This document shows, one piece after another, positions 46,576 through 56,562 of a DNA stretch of 64,000 nt. Position 1 is the first letter of the stretch; each line of letters starts with the position of its first letter. The stretch is taken from NCBI RefSeq assembly GCF_000374465.1, contig NZ_KB894529.1:558001-622000 (forward strand), in the 5' to 3' direction. Origin of the DNA: Ahrensia kielensis DSM 5890. GTDB lineage: Bacteria; Pseudomonadota; Alphaproteobacteria; Rhizobiales; Rhizobiaceae. The notes beneath the pieces are model-generated. The model saw only the letters and a list, made by a program, of their open reading frames with translations, was not told the DNA's origin and did not search any database. Both the position numbers and the translations under genes were made by a program.

Positions 46576-47607
46576 TTGGATAAAATCCCTGCAAAACAAG
46601 CGACCATCGATGATGTAGCAAAACTTGCAGGTGTGTCGATTGCAACGGTTAGCCGCGCTTTGCACCTGCCGGAAAAAGTATCCGAGAGCACCCGCAAGAA
46701 GGTTACAGCAGCGATTGCACGTACAGGCTACCGCGCAAACGCAATGGCGCAAAACCTTCGCATGCAGCGATCCAAGATGGTCATGGTGCTGGCGCGTTCA
46801 ATTTCTGATTCCAATTTTCCAGGTATTTTAACCGGACTAGAACGGGTCGCAAATGCGCGCGGCTACGGGTTACTTATTGGCTCGACCGAAGGCAATGTTG
46901 AGCTGGAAGAAAACTATACGCGCTTTATGGCGTCTGGCATGGCCGATGGCTTGATATTGCTTACAGGAAGCATGCCAACGTCTTCTTGGCGGCACGGGCC
47001 TGCGAAAAGATTACCGCCTATGGTGTCTGTCTCACACCCGATAGATCATGCGGATGTAAGCTATGTTGGCGTTGATAATTTTAGCGCCTCTAAGCTCGCC
47101 GTTGAGTATTTAATTTCGCTTGGCCACCGACGTATCGCCTATATCTCAGGCCCGCAAGGAGACACAATTTCAGAGCTTCGCCACCAAGGATATTGCGCGG
47201 CGCTTGCCAATGCTTTTGACGAAAGTTTGGTTTGGAAAGTCAATGGAAATGGCACAAGCGAAGGCGGACGCGCTGCGATTGAACGCCTGTTTATCAAGGA
47301 TACTCTGCCGACGGCATTTTTTTGCTACAACGACAATACTGCCATCGGCGCGATTAGCGCTATTCAATCACGTGGCCTCACTGTGCCAAAAGATTTTTCA
47401 GTCATAGGCTTTGATGACATACCTTTTGCGAGCAATGTAACACCATCGCTCACGACTATTCGTCAGCCCCGCAGCCAAATCGGCGAAATGGCCATGAACC
47501 ATTTGCTGGATAATTTACCTGATCGGAGCATTCCTATCGAGAGCGCTCTTTTGCACGGTGATCTCATTGTGCGCAGCTCATGTGCTGGCCCAAGAACGCA
47601 GTTTTAA
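46576..47607 (+). CDS. LacI-family transcriptional regulator of the sugar operon
   Basis: This 343-residue repressor-type protein has the helix-turn-helix IDDVAKLAGVSIATVSRAL at residues 11-29, a normal hinge (GYRANAMAQNLRMQRS with the leucine in place) and a sensor domain ending FSVIGFDDIPFASNVTPSLT. The start is TTG 46576, with AAGGA about six bases upstream; no ATG precedes the DNA-binding helix. It is divergent from the Rbs-type operon and probably binds the two operators at 46420-46456, controlling both directions. Confidence 0.93.
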   Translation: MDKIPAKQATIDDVAKLAGVSIATVSRALHLPEKVSESTRKKVTAAIARTGYRANAMAQNLRMQRSKMVMVLARSISDSNFPGILTGLERVANARGYGLLIGSTEGNVELEENYTRFMASGMADGLILLTGSMPTSSWRHGPAKRLPPMVSVSHPIDHADVSYVGVDNFSASKLAVEYLISLGHRRIAYISGPQGDTISELRHQGYCAALANAFDESLVWKVNGNGTSEGGRAAIERLFIKDTLPTAFFCYNDNTAIGAISAIQSRGLTVPKDFSVIGFDDIPFASNVTPSLTTIRQPRSQIGEMAMNHLLDNLPDRSIPIESALLHGDLIVRSSCAGPRTQF

Positions 47608-47623
47608 AACGCCCCTTATACGC

Positions 47624-47643
47624 AACGAGCAATGCTGCTCGTT
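47624..47643. terminator. hairpin between convergent lacI and TRAP permease genes
   Basis: AACGAGCA (47624-47631) and TGCTCGTT (47636-47643) form a perfect eight-base stem with a four-base loop, ending one base before the stop codon of the minus-strand TRAP gene. In the plus direction it is followed by CTTAATAAAG. It most likely ends transcription of the LacI gene and may serve both strands. Confidence 0.6.
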
Positions 47644-47644
47644 C

Positions 47645-49195
47645 TTAATAAAGAACAGTGGGCAGCCAATTGGCGATTGAAGGGACGAACCAAATTATCA
47701 TCATGCCCAACAATTGCAGACCGATAAACGGTGCAACACCTGCATAGATCATGCCGGTCGTAATTTCCTTAGGCGCAGCACCGCGCAAATAGAATAAAGA
47801 AAACCCAAAAGGCGGCGTTAAAAACGATGTCTGCAAATTGATCGCAACCAAAATTGCCAACCAATAAGGATCATGACCCATCAAGATCAGCGGCGGAATA
47901 ATCAACGGAAGCAAGATAACCGTGATCTCAACAAAATCGAGGAAGAAGCCTAGAACAAAGATCAACACCATGCAGAAGAGCAGCGCCCCTTGAGGACCGC
48001 CCGGCATGTGTCCTAGCAACTCTTCGACCCGCTCTTCACCGCCAAGGCCGATAAAAACGAGCGAAAAAATACTGGCGGTCACAATGGTCGCAAAGATCAT
48101 CGACGTGACTGTCATGGTCTGTGTCATTGCGGGTAGCAAGATACCAGAGCGCCATGCGCGATTAAGCGAAACAATGATTGCTGCAACGCCTATGATCGCA
48201 AGAATGATATAAACGCCGCCCAATAGAAAATCTGCAATTTCCAGATCATTACGCTGGAAACGTACAGGCGCAATACCAGCAGCAATACCGAGAAAAAACA
48301 GTGCTGCTGCGCCGAACAAGATCAATTTCACAGAACCACCGCTTCGGTGTCCAGCCATAAGCAATGCGCCCATAGCGCCGACAGATGCAGCCTCGGTTGG
48401 TGTTGCCACGCCGCCAAGAATTGCGCCCAGCACCGCTATGATCAACAAGATCGGCGGCACGACAGCGGTAAAGATTGCTTCACGCGATGGCTTTTCCATC
48501 AGATCGGTTGCTGCTGGCGCATCGGTTGGTATGAGCCAAGCTCGTAGCAAAATGTAAATTATATAGATCGAAACCAGCATAAAGCCTGGCAGTAATGCAC
48601 CAGCAAAAATTTGCCCCACTGAAATCGTCTCAATATTAAATTTGCCTTGCGCATATTGCGCTTGCTGAAACGAGTTAGACATCACATCTGACAGGATGAT
48701 CAGCAATGTTGATGGCGGAATGATTTGCCCTAATGTGCCGGATGTACACACAATGCCAGAAGCTAATCTAGGATTATATCCACTGCGCAACATGGTCGGC
48801 AAAGCGATCAATCCCATCGCGATAACTGTAGCACCCACAATGCCAGTTGAGGCAGCAAGCATTGCGCCCACAATAACAACAGACAATCCAAGCCCGCCGC
48901 GCAGGCCGCCGAACAATTGCCCCATCGTTTCTAGCAACTCCTCAGCGATCCGGCTTTTTTCAAGCACAACGCCCATGAAGACAAACAATGGAATGGCGAT
49001 AAGAACGCTATTGGTTAGAACACCAAACACGCGTTGCCCAAGTGCGCCCAGAAGACTGATATCCATTGTACCGGTCAGCCACCCAAGAAAGGCAAAAATG
49101 ATCGCAATGCCTGAAATACTGAACGATACGGGAAAGCCCATTAGGATACAGCCGATAAGGGCTGCAAACATAAGAAGGTCTAGTGGCAAGGTCAC
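47645..49195 (-). CDS. TRAP transporter large permease (DctM), extended form
   Basis: This is the main membrane subunit of a TRAP importer driven by an ion gradient. The start is GTG 49195, overlapping the DctQ stop as GTGA with GGAG seven bases upstream; a longer frame to 49372 runs through dctQ and is not credible. The 516-residue product is about 80 longer than usual, the extra part being two hydrophobic segments (LILFGAAALFFLGIAAGIAP and YIILAIIGVAAIIVSL) inserted after GALLMAG. The conserved blocks GIVGATVIAMGLIALPTML and GQIIPPSTLLIIL are intact. It is the last gene of the hut-linked operon. Confidence 0.9.
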   Translation of the reverse strand: MTLPLDLLMFAALIGCILMGFPVSFSISGIAIIFAFLGWLTGTMDISLLGALGQRVFGVLTNSVLIAIPLFVFMGVVLEKSRIAEELLETMGQLFGGLRGGLGLSVVIVGAMLAASTGIVGATVIAMGLIALPTMLRSGYNPRLASGIVCTSGTLGQIIPPSTLLIILSDVMSNSFQQAQYAQGKFNIETISVGQIFAGALLPGFMLVSIYIIYILLRAWLIPTDAPAATDLMEKPSREAIFTAVVPPILLIIAVLGAILGGVATPTEAASVGAMGALLMAGHRSGGSVKLILFGAAALFFLGIAAGIAPVRFQRNDLEIADFLLGGVYIILAIIGVAAIIVSLNRAWRSGILLPAMTQTMTVTSMIFATIVTASIFSLVFIGLGGEERVEELLGHMPGGPQGALLFCMVLIFVLGFFLDFVEITVILLPLIIPPLILMGHDPYWLAILVAINLQTSFLTPPFGFSLFYLRGAAPKEITTGMIYAGVAPFIGLQLLGMMIIWFVPSIANWLPTVLY

Positions 49196-49695
49196 AAAGC
49201 TTCTCCTCTGCGACGCAGAATATTTGCCAATAGGCATGATATGGATTGTATAATGAGCAAGCCGCAAAAAGCTGGAATAAGCGATTTCAGCAAGAAGGAA
49301 GCAGGAATGCCACCGACCGAAATCGGGCCTTCCAAAATCTTCCATGAATTGGCGACCGAAGGCCACGACCAATAAGCAAGAATGGCCATTGAAGGAATAA
49401 GCAAGACGAGATGCCCGAATATATCAATGGTGGCTTTTCGTTTTATATCGGAACTTGCGTAGAAAATATCGACACGCACATGGTCGTCGACCAGAAGCGT
49501 ATATCCGGCACCCAACATAAATAGCGTCGAGTGAAGGTATAAAACGCTTTCATTGACAGCAATGCTGCTGAAGCCAAAAACGTAGCGAAACAGAACAATG
49601 GCGAACTGAATGAGAACCATAAGGATCGCAGCCCAACGCACAACCAATCCCACATTACGATTGATGGCGTCCAATCTTCCAATCAACTTCTGCAT
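49192..49695 (-). CDS. TRAP transporter small permease (DctQ)
   Basis: This 167-residue protein has four membrane helices, as expected of the small TRAP subunit (VVRWAAILMVLIQFAIVLFRY, SVLYLHSTLFMLGAGYTLLV and two more), with the HVRVDIFY motif after the second. ATG 49695 has GGGAG five bases upstream; the TTG at 49707 was rejected. It lies between the binding protein and the large permease and overlaps the latter by four bases. Confidence 0.9.
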   Translation of the reverse strand: MQKLIGRLDAINRNVGLVVRWAAILMVLIQFAIVLFRYVFGFSSIAVNESVLYLHSTLFMLGAGYTLLVDDHVRVDIFYASSDIKRKATIDIFGHLVLLIPSMAILAYWSWPSVANSWKILEGPISVGGIPASFLLKSLIPAFCGLLIIQSISCLLANILRRRGEAL

Positions 49696-49714
49696 TGCTT
49701 CTCCCAAGGCAAAA

Positions 49715-49740
49715 TGCCGGCGGCTTTGACGTCGCCGGCA
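49715..49740 (-). terminator. hairpin between TRAP binding-protein and small permease genes
   Basis: TGCCGGCG (49715-49722) and CGCCGGCA (49733-49740) are perfect complements with a ten-base loop, followed on the minus strand by TTTTG. It looks like a weak intrinsic terminator or attenuator, allowing more binding protein than permease from one operon. Confidence 0.65.
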
Positions 49741-49752
49741 GTGATTTTATAA

Positions 49753-50847
49753 TCAGTAATTCAGCACAGATGCACGTGCGTTCATTTGACCGTTATCGGC
49801 ATAGACCATGTAGCGGCCAACTGAATCGCGGTAAGCAACGAAGCTTTCAGCAATACGCTTGACCAGCTCATCATCATCATCGCGCAAATCAGAGATTACT
49901 TCTTCGCCCGCTTTGCCCATCGCGGCGATAATATCGTCGGGCAGCTTTTTGACCTGAACACCTTCTTCATCAACCAGCTTTTTAAGCGCAAGCGCATGCT
50001 TGGTTGTGTATTCAGTCCAGACCGGATTGTAGAGGCTCTCACAAGCAAGGCTAACCGCCATTTTCAGATCATCTGGCAATTCATTATAAACCTTCGCGTT
50101 TACAGCACATTCTTCTGCAGAAGAAGGCTCACCCACACCTGGCCAATAGTAATTCTTGGCAACTTGATGGAAGCCAAGCGCACTATCAGACCAAGGTCCG
50201 ATAAATTCACCAGCATCAAGAGCGCCGGATTGAAGCGCCTGAAACATATCGCGGCCACCCATCGCTTGAACAGCCATACCAAGCTTTGAACACATCTCCG
50301 AAGCAAGGCCTGTGGTGCGGAATTTCAATCCCTTCAAATCTTCGACCGAGTTTAGCTCATTTTTAAACCAACCCTGCCACTGCGGGCCAGAATTGCCACA
50401 CAGAAATGGTTTCAAGTCAAAACGGCCATACATTTCATCATAGAGTTCTTGGCCGCCGCCATGAGCAAGCCAGCCAACTTGCTCGTCAGCGCGCAAACCA
50501 AATGGCTGGGAACCAAACATCAAAATACCTTTTGACTTTGAACCCCAATAAGCAGGCACAGCATGGTAGAGTTCAGCAGTTCCTTCGCTAACGGCATCAA
50601 ACACGCCGTTGCCTGGAACCAGTTCACCAGCAGCAAATAGCTTCACTTCAATTCGGCCACCAGAAAGAGCCGTGATACGGTCAGCAAGCATTTGCGCTGC
50701 AACGCCTGGGCCAGGTAAATTTTTCGGCCATGCCGTTACCATTTTCCACTGACGTATATCTTGCGCGATTGCCGGCGCAGCCAGACCCATTGTTGAAGCG
50801 GCAGCTGCCCCTGCAAGTCCTGTTGTGATAAATTGTCTTCTTTTCAT
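49753..50847 (-). CDS. TRAP transporter substrate-binding protein (DctP, TakP-like)
   Basis: This 364-residue periplasmic receptor has a twin-arginine-type signal (RRQFITTGLAGAAAA at residues 3-17, cleavage after AIA near 28). The mature part begins RQWKMVTAWPKNLPGPG. LKFRTTGLASEM carries the arginine that grips the ligand carboxylate in TRAP receptors, so the ligand is an organic acid. The TakP-like build suggests a monocarboxylate. Sitting behind hutIHGU, urocanate, imidazole-lactate or another imidazole acid is plausible but unproven. Confidence 0.9.
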   Translation of the reverse strand: MKRRQFITTGLAGAAAASTMGLAAPAIAQDIRQWKMVTAWPKNLPGPGVAAQMLADRITALSGGRIEVKLFAAGELVPGNGVFDAVSEGTAELYHAVPAYWGSKSKGILMFGSQPFGLRADEQVGWLAHGGGQELYDEMYGRFDLKPFLCGNSGPQWQGWFKNELNSVEDLKGLKFRTTGLASEMCSKLGMAVQAMGGRDMFQALQSGALDAGEFIGPWSDSALGFHQVAKNYYWPGVGEPSSAEECAVNAKVYNELPDDLKMAVSLACESLYNPVWTEYTTKHALALKKLVDEEGVQVKKLPDDIIAAMGKAGEEVISDLRDDDDELVKRIAESFVAYRDSVGRYMVYADNGQMNARASVLNY

Positions 50848-50876
50848 AACTTTACTCCTCCAGTTTTAGTTATTAT

Positions 50877-51218
50877 TCAGTCATATGCAGCGTCGATAAT
50901 AATTTCGACTTTTAGTTCTGGCCGTGCAAGCTTTGCTTCACCGCATGCACGCGCTGGCGCGAATCCTTCTGGCACCCATGCATTCCAAACTTCGTTTAAT
51001 CCGTTAAAATCGCTCATATCTGCAAGCCAGATCGTGGCACGAAGCATTTTTTCGCGTGACGATCCCGCTTGACTTAAAAGCGCATCAACACGTGATAGAC
51101 ATTCTTTGGTCTGATCTTGGATCGTTGCGCCTTCCCCTACCTGCCCGGTGAGGTAAGCAACGCCATTATACTTCACTATTTTTGACGCTCTTGCATTGGT
51201 TTCAATCCGCTCGATCAT
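50877..51218 (-). CDS. RidA/YjgF-family protein with intact catalytic arginine
   Basis: This 113-residue Rid protein shows [18 protein letters not shown] in the N-half and [20 protein letters not shown] in the C-half. Arg90 in PARACGEA aligns with the catalytic arginine of RidA, so imine or enamine hydrolysis is possible. The start was set at ATG 51218; an ATG 18 bases upstream is an alternative. The gene lies 69 bases after hutU and 29 before the TRAP receptor, apparently in one operon. Its substrate in histidine breakdown is not obvious. Confidence 0.87.
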   Translation of the reverse strand: MIERIETNARASKIVKYNGVAYLTGQVGEGATIQDQTKECLSRVDALLSQAGSSREKMLRATIWLADMSDFNGLNEVWNAWVPEGFAPARACGEAKLARPELKVEIIIDAAYD

Positions 51219-51287
51219 GTCATGTCCTTTTTTCATTAATGCGTTCAGCTAACCCTCAAACTTGCTGAAAGTCTATCGCCAGCGCGA

Positions 51288-52964
51288 TTAGAGAATAGCT
51301 GGAAGATTAAGGTTATGTTCACGCGCGCACTCAATGGCTTCCTCATATCCTGCGTCTGCATGACGCCAAACACCGGACGCTGGATCATTCCAAAGAACTC
51401 TTTCCAACCGCTTAGCCGCAGCCTCAGTACCATCGGCACAAATCACGACACCTGAATGTTGTGAGAAGCCCATGCCAACGCCGCCGCCATGGTGGATGGA
51501 CACCCAAGTTGCACCCGAAGCTGTGTTGACCAATGCATTGAGAAGCGGCCAATCAGACACCGCATCAGAGCCATCTTTCATGGCTTCCGTTTCACGGTTC
51601 GGAGAGGCAACCGAGCCTGAATCAAGATGATCGCGGCCAATGACAACGGGCGCTTTCAATTCACCAGATGCCACCATTTCATTGAACGCTAATCCGGCTT
51701 TGTGCCTGTCGCCCAAACCGATCCAGCAAATACGAGCTGGCAAGCCCTGAAACGCAATCCGGTCACGCGCCATATCCAACCAATTGTGCAGATGCTCATT
51801 ATCTGGAAACAGCTCTTTCATCTTGGCGTCGGTTTTATAAATATCCTCTGGATCACCAGACAGGGCACACCAGCGGAAGGGACCGATACCGCGGCAGAAA
51901 AGAGGTCTTATGTAAGCTGGAACGAAGCCGGGGAATGCAAACGCATCTTCTAGGCCTTCATCCAAAGCGACCTGACGAATGTTGTTGCCATAATCGAGCG
52001 TCGGGACACCAGCATTCCAGAAATCCACCATTGCTTTGACATGAATTTTCATGCTGGCGCGAGCAGCTTTTTCAACTTCTTTGGGGGCGCTTTCACGTTT
52101 TTCGCGCCACTCAGCCATTGTCCAACCTTGCGGCAAATATCCATTGATTGGATCGTGCGCGCTGGTCTGGTCCGTTACGATATCAGGACGGATACCGCGC
52201 TTGTATAGTTCAGGGAAAATATCTGCAGCATTACCCAATAGCGCAACGGATTTTGCTTCACCAGCTTTGGTCCAGCGCTCAATCAATTCAAGCGCCTCAT
52301 CAAGGCTTTCTGTTTTTTCATCAATGTATCGGGTGCGAAGGCGGAAATCGATGCTGTCGGGATTACACTCAACCGCCAGACAACAGGCACCCGCCATGAC
52401 AGCTGCCAATGGTTGCGCGCCGCCCATGCCGCCAAGGCCGCCGGTCAATATCCACTTGCCAGTCAAATCACCATTATAATGCTGACGGCCTGCCTCTGCG
52501 AAAGTCTCATATGTGCCTTGCACGATGCCCTGACTGCCGATGTAAATCCATGATCCAGCAGTCATCTGGCCATACATCGCCAGACCTTTTTTATCGAGTT
52601 CATTAAAATGATCCCAATTGGCCCAATGTGGCACTAAGTTCGAATTGGCGATCAAGACGCGTGGCGCATCCACATGGGTTTTAACAACAGCAACGGGCTT
52701 ACCTGATTGAACAAGCAAGGTCTCATCTTCATTCAGTTTTTTGAGGCTATCGACGATAAGATCGAAATCCTTCCATGTACGCGCTGCGCGCCCAATGCCG
52801 CCATAAACAACCAGTTCATGTGGGTTTTCTGCGACATCTGGATGTAGATTATTCATCAACATGCGCATTGGCGCTTCGGTCAACCAGCTCTTACAGGTGA
52901 TCTCAGTTCCGGTCGGCGGATATATATCGCGTTGATTGTGTCTAGGATTGATCGGCGTGTTCAT
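51288..52964 (-). CDS. hutU: urocanate hydratase
   Basis: This enzyme adds water to urocanate to give imidazolone propionate with a tightly bound NAD+. The 558-residue protein contains the NAD-binding loop [20 protein letters not shown] and the conserved blocks [19 protein letters not shown] and [17 protein letters not shown]. It overlaps hutG by four bases. Length is normal for the family. Confidence 0.98.
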   Translation of the reverse strand: MNTPINPRHNQRDIYPPTGTEITCKSWLTEAPMRMLMNNLHPDVAENPHELVVYGGIGRAARTWKDFDLIVDSLKKLNEDETLLVQSGKPVAVVKTHVDAPRVLIANSNLVPHWANWDHFNELDKKGLAMYGQMTAGSWIYIGSQGIVQGTYETFAEAGRQHYNGDLTGKWILTGGLGGMGGAQPLAAVMAGACCLAVECNPDSIDFRLRTRYIDEKTESLDEALELIERWTKAGEAKSVALLGNAADIFPELYKRGIRPDIVTDQTSAHDPINGYLPQGWTMAEWREKRESAPKEVEKAARASMKIHVKAMVDFWNAGVPTLDYGNNIRQVALDEGLEDAFAFPGFVPAYIRPLFCRGIGPFRWCALSGDPEDIYKTDAKMKELFPDNEHLHNWLDMARDRIAFQGLPARICWIGLGDRHKAGLAFNEMVASGELKAPVVIGRDHLDSGSVASPNRETEAMKDGSDAVSDWPLLNALVNTASGATWVSIHHGGGVGMGFSQHSGVVICADGTEAAAKRLERVLWNDPASGVWRHADAGYEEAIECAREHNLNLPAIL

Positions 52965-53761
52965 GCTCTTTCTCCCTGTGCAGGTGAAAATTTTTCGAGT
53001 TGTTTTAAAATATCATCAAGATGGACACGCAGGCGCTTGGCCTTGTGCGCATCATAATCGAAGGGCAATTGCTCTGTTTGTAAATAATTGGCTTGTGCCA
53101 ATTCCATCTGAATAGCGTGGAAGCCTTCAGCCGGTTTTCCGTAGTGACGCGTGGTCCAACCACCTTTGAAGCGGCCATTGAGAACGTTGGTGAAACCGTC
53201 TGCATTTTTACAAATATCTACGACTGTTTTCTCAATGATTGGATCACAGGTTAAGCCACCATTTGTGCCAATATTGAAATCGGGAAGTGTTCCATCAAAA
53301 AGAAATGGGATGTTTGAGCGAATAGAATGGCAGTCATATAGGATCACGAAACCATGTATCGCATGGACGCGCTTCAACTCTGCATCAAGCGCTGCATGAT
53401 ATACAGCATGCCATTCTAATCTGCGCTCTTCAATTTCAGCACTTGTTGGGTCGTTGAGCCATAAGCGCTCACCATCAAAATCCGTCAAAGGAACCAGTCC
53501 GGTGGTGTTCTGCCCTGGATAAAGACTAACGCCAGATGGATCACGATTAGCATCAACAACATAGCGGTGAAACAAAGCGCGCACTGATGTGACATCTGAT
53601 GACAGACCCTCATAAAGGCGATCAATATGCCAGTCGGTATCAGCAAGTGTTTTGCCTAAATCCGTCAGCTCATCAAAGATGGGTTTTGGAACAAATGTGC
53701 CTGTGTGGGGAAGCCCTAAAACGATAGGACTGCTGCCTTGTTTGACGTCTACCGGCTTCAT
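52961..53761 (-). CDS. hutG: N-formylglutamate deformylase (amidohydrolase)
   Basis: This zinc enzyme hydrolyses N-formylglutamate to glutamate and formate. Its 266 residues include [11 protein letters not shown] near the N-terminus, [30 protein letters not shown] and [16 protein letters not shown], the metal-site blocks of the HutG/FGase family. Together with hutF upstream it defines the five-step histidine route that ends in formate rather than formamide. It overlaps both hutH and hutU by four bases. Confidence 0.95.
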   Translation of the reverse strand: MKPVDVKQGSSPIVLGLPHTGTFVPKPIFDELTDLGKTLADTDWHIDRLYEGLSSDVTSVRALFHRYVVDANRDPSGVSLYPGQNTTGLVPLTDFDGERLWLNDPTSAEIEERRLEWHAVYHAALDAELKRVHAIHGFVILYDCHSIRSNIPFLFDGTLPDFNIGTNGGLTCDPIIEKTVVDICKNADGFTNVLNGRFKGGWTTRHYGKPAEGFHAIQMELAQANYLQTEQLPFDYDAHKAKRLRVHLDDILKQLEKFSPAQGERA

Positions 53762-55299
53762 GCAGGCACCTCATCAATCGAGGCTATTAACCCGGCTGCT
53801 TGAGACAACGCACCAGCCTGTACTAATTCTGTTACAGACTTCAAATCGCTCGCCATAAAGCGATCATCTTTGACCGCAGGAATATCCGTGCGAATGCGTT
53901 TAATTACGTTTTGCAATTCTGGGCTGGTTTTGAGCGGGGCGCGGAACTCAATTCCTTGGGCCGCACACAGCATCTCCACCCCGATGATCACATTCAGATT
54001 GGCATTCATGCGCAGCAAACGCCTTGCGCCATGGGCTGCCATAGAAACGTGATCTTCTTGGTTGGCTGATGTCGGTGTTGAATCCGTAGAGCATGGATTA
54101 GCCAAATGCTTGTTTTCACTCATCAGTGCCGCAGTTGTCACTTCCGCAATCATAAAGCCTGAGTTAAGGCCCGGCTCAGGTGTCAAAAACGGCGGCAAAT
54201 CATGCGAGAGTGTCGGATCCACCATCAACGCGACACGGCGCTGTGCAATGGCACCAATTTCAGCGATTGCAATTGCAATTTGATCGGCTGCGAATGCCAC
54301 AGGCTCGGCATGGAAATTACCGCCCGAAACAATCAAACCGCTTTCAACCAAAACCAGCGGGTTATCTGAAACAGCATTTGCTTCAATCTCTAATGTGCGT
54401 CCGGCAAAATCCAGTAGATCAAGCGCTGCGCCCGATACCTGTGGCTGGCAACGGATACAATAAGGGTCTTGCACACGTGTATCGCCTTCGCGGTGGCTTT
54501 CTCTGATTTCTGAGCCAGCCATCAATTCGCGCATTGCTGCCGCAACACGGATTTGACCACGATGACCGCGCAGCGCATGAATTTCTTCTAGCAAGGGCGC
54601 TGTTGACCCCATGATTGCGTCAGTCGACAATGATGCGGACACAAGACATTGCTGCAAATTATTGCGCGCTTCAAACAAGCCAACCAAGGCGCATGCTGTT
54701 GAAAACTGCGTTCCGTTTATCAGACCAAGACCTTCTTTGGGACCAAGCACATGCGGTGCCATGCCTGCTTTTTTCAGCGCTTCGGCAGCCGTCATTCTTT
54801 CATTTTGAAAATATGCTTCGCCCTCCCCAATCATCGCTGCCGCCATATGAGCAAGAGGTGCAAGATCACCAGACGCACCAACAGAACCTTGAACTGGGAC
54901 AATTGGTGTTACGCTTTTCTCAAGCATGTTCTCGATCATGGAAATGGTTTCCAATGATACGCCTGATGCGCCGCGCCCTAAGGAAAGTAATTTTAGAACC
55001 ATCATCAAACGGGTCGTTGAAATTTCCAATGGTTCACCAACGCCGCAGCAGTGGGAAAGCACAAGATTGCGCTGAAGCTGTGCTGTGTCTTCAGGTTTAA
55101 TCTTCATGCTAGCGAGTTTACCAAAACCGGTATTCACGCCATAAACCGCTTCAGTTCCGGCCGCGCATTTGGCAACAAGCTCTGCGGCTTTCTCAATCGC
55201 GGGCTGCGCTGATGAATCAAGCGTAACCGATAGATTGTTCATCCAGATTTCTCGCAACTGAGAAAGTGTTGCTGATCCGGGTGTCAGAACGAGGCTCAT
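53758..55299 (-). CDS. hutH: histidine ammonia-lyase
   Basis: This enzyme deaminates histidine to urocanate. The self-made MIO cofactor forms from Ala142-Ser143-Gly144 in [27 protein letters not shown] near residue 53 supplies the active-site tyrosine region. Total length is 513 residues, as usual. The start ATG 55299 overlaps the hutI stop by four bases. It is the second gene of the minus-strand operon. Confidence 0.98.
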   Translation of the reverse strand: MSLVLTPGSATLSQLREIWMNNLSVTLDSSAQPAIEKAAELVAKCAAGTEAVYGVNTGFGKLASMKIKPEDTAQLQRNLVLSHCCGVGEPLEISTTRLMMVLKLLSLGRGASGVSLETISMIENMLEKSVTPIVPVQGSVGASGDLAPLAHMAAAMIGEGEAYFQNERMTAAEALKKAGMAPHVLGPKEGLGLINGTQFSTACALVGLFEARNNLQQCLVSASLSTDAIMGSTAPLLEEIHALRGHRGQIRVAAAMRELMAGSEIRESHREGDTRVQDPYCIRCQPQVSGAALDLLDFAGRTLEIEANAVSDNPLVLVESGLIVSGGNFHAEPVAFAADQIAIAIAEIGAIAQRRVALMVDPTLSHDLPPFLTPEPGLNSGFMIAEVTTAALMSENKHLANPCSTDSTPTSANQEDHVSMAAHGARRLLRMNANLNVIIGVEMLCAAQGIEFRAPLKTSPELQNVIKRIRTDIPAVKDDRFMASDLKSVTELVQAGALSQAAGLIASIDEVPA

Positions 55300-56489
55300 A
55301 GTTTTCCTCCAAACATACGTTTGTAAAGCGGGTTAAATCCAATGCGATAAGATAGCTCGGCAGGATGCTCGATATCCCAAATGGCAAGGTCAGCTCTGGT
55401 GCCAGCTTTGATGAGGCCAGCATCATCAATGCCCAGCGCTAGAGCCGCATTGTGCGTGATGCCTTCAAGGGTTTCTTGCGGTGTCATTCTGAACAATGTG
55501 CAAGCCATATTCATGGTCAATAACAGCGAGGTTATTGGCGATGATCCAGGGTTGCAGTCTGTCGCTAATGCCATCGGAACTTTGTGCTTACGAAAAGCTT
55601 CAATTGGCGGCGCTTGAGTTTCACGAATTGTGTAATATGCGCCGGGCAAAATGACAGCAACGCTACCGCTTTTCGCCATTGCCGCAGCATCGTCATCATT
55701 GGCATATTCCAAATGATCGGCAGACAGCGCGCCGAATTCTGCCGCAAGCTGTGTGCCGCCAAGGTTAGACAATTGCTCAGCGTGAAGTTTTACGCGAATG
55801 CCCAAGGCGTTCGCTTTTTCAAATACGCGGCGAATTTGATCTGGCGAAAAAGCAATGCCTTCGCAAAAGCCATCGACCGCATCCACCAATCCTTCTGCAT
55901 GCGCAGCTTCAAGTGCGGGTATACAAACTTCATCAATATAAGCATCGGCGTTTCCGCTATATTCTTCAGGCACGGCATGCGCACCAAGGAAACTTGTTTT
56001 CACGGTAATTTCACGGTGCTTTTCAATGCTACGCGCCACACGCAACATTTTAAACTCGGTCTCTAAATCCAAACCATAACCGGATTTTATTTCAATCGTA
56101 GTGACACCTTCACCTAGCAAAGCATCAACACGTTTTAAAGCGTCTTCAAGCAAGGCCGTCTCATCAGCTTGACGGGTTGCTGTGACGGTTGAAACAATGC
56201 CGCCGCCAGCTCTTGCGACCTCTTCATAGGACGCGCCATTTAAAAGCATTTCAAATTCATTGGCGCGGTTGCCGCCATGAACAATGTGCGTGTGGCAGTC
56301 GATTAAGCCGGGGGTTATCAGCCGCCCTTCAAGATCAATTTTCTCATGACCGCTTGCTTCAGCGGGAAGATCATCCCCCGCTCCAACCCACTCGATCATC
56401 CGCCCTTTAACAAGAACAGCACCATTTTTGAGCAGCCCATAAGGGGTGTCTTGATGCATCGTGGCAAGTGTAGCGTTGGTCAGTAGCAT
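55296..56489 (-). CDS. hutI: imidazolonepropionase
   Basis: This amidohydrolase opens imidazolone propionate to formiminoglutamate. The 397-residue protein has the metal site [14 protein letters not shown] around residue 63, [18 protein letters not shown] with the second histidine region, and [17 protein letters not shown] with the metal-binding aspartate. It is the first gene of hutIHGU and is divergent from hutF across 73 bases. Confidence 0.97.
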   Translation of the reverse strand: MLLTNATLATMHQDTPYGLLKNGAVLVKGRMIEWVGAGDDLPAEASGHEKIDLEGRLITPGLIDCHTHIVHGGNRANEFEMLLNGASYEEVARAGGGIVSTVTATRQADETALLEDALKRVDALLGEGVTTIEIKSGYGLDLETEFKMLRVARSIEKHREITVKTSFLGAHAVPEEYSGNADAYIDEVCIPALEAAHAEGLVDAVDGFCEGIAFSPDQIRRVFEKANALGIRVKLHAEQLSNLGGTQLAAEFGALSADHLEYANDDDAAAMAKSGSVAVILPGAYYTIRETQAPPIEAFRKHKVPMALATDCNPGSSPITSLLLTMNMACTLFRMTPQETLEGITHNAALALGIDDAGLIKAGTRADLAIWDIEHPAELSYRIGFNPLYKRMFGGKL

Positions 56490-56523
56490 AAATTTTACCG
56501 TTGTTAAGTGCGCTCCAATAATT

Positions 56524-56543
56524 TATATGTCTGCACATAATAA
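56524..56543. promoter_or_regulatory. inverted repeat in the hutI/hutF divergent promoter region
   Basis: TATATGT (56524-56530) and ACATAATA (56535-56542) form an inverted repeat with perfect ATGT/ACAT inner arms around CTGC. It sits about 20 bases before hutF and 35 before hutI. HutC, a GntR repressor encoded just downstream, is the likely reader, and its sites in other bacteria are AT-rich palindromes with TGT/ACA arms. The match is by type only. Confidence 0.4.
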
Positions 56544-56562
56544 ACTGTCAAGGAAGAATTTT

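Noticed and set aside
48696-49253. 185-codon plus-strand frame
   Set aside because: Antisense to the TRAP permease genes; its content mirrors hydrophobic codons of the real gene.
54615-55100. 161-codon plus-strand frame inside hutH
   Set aside because: Antisense shadow of hutH; no ribosome site or family similarity.
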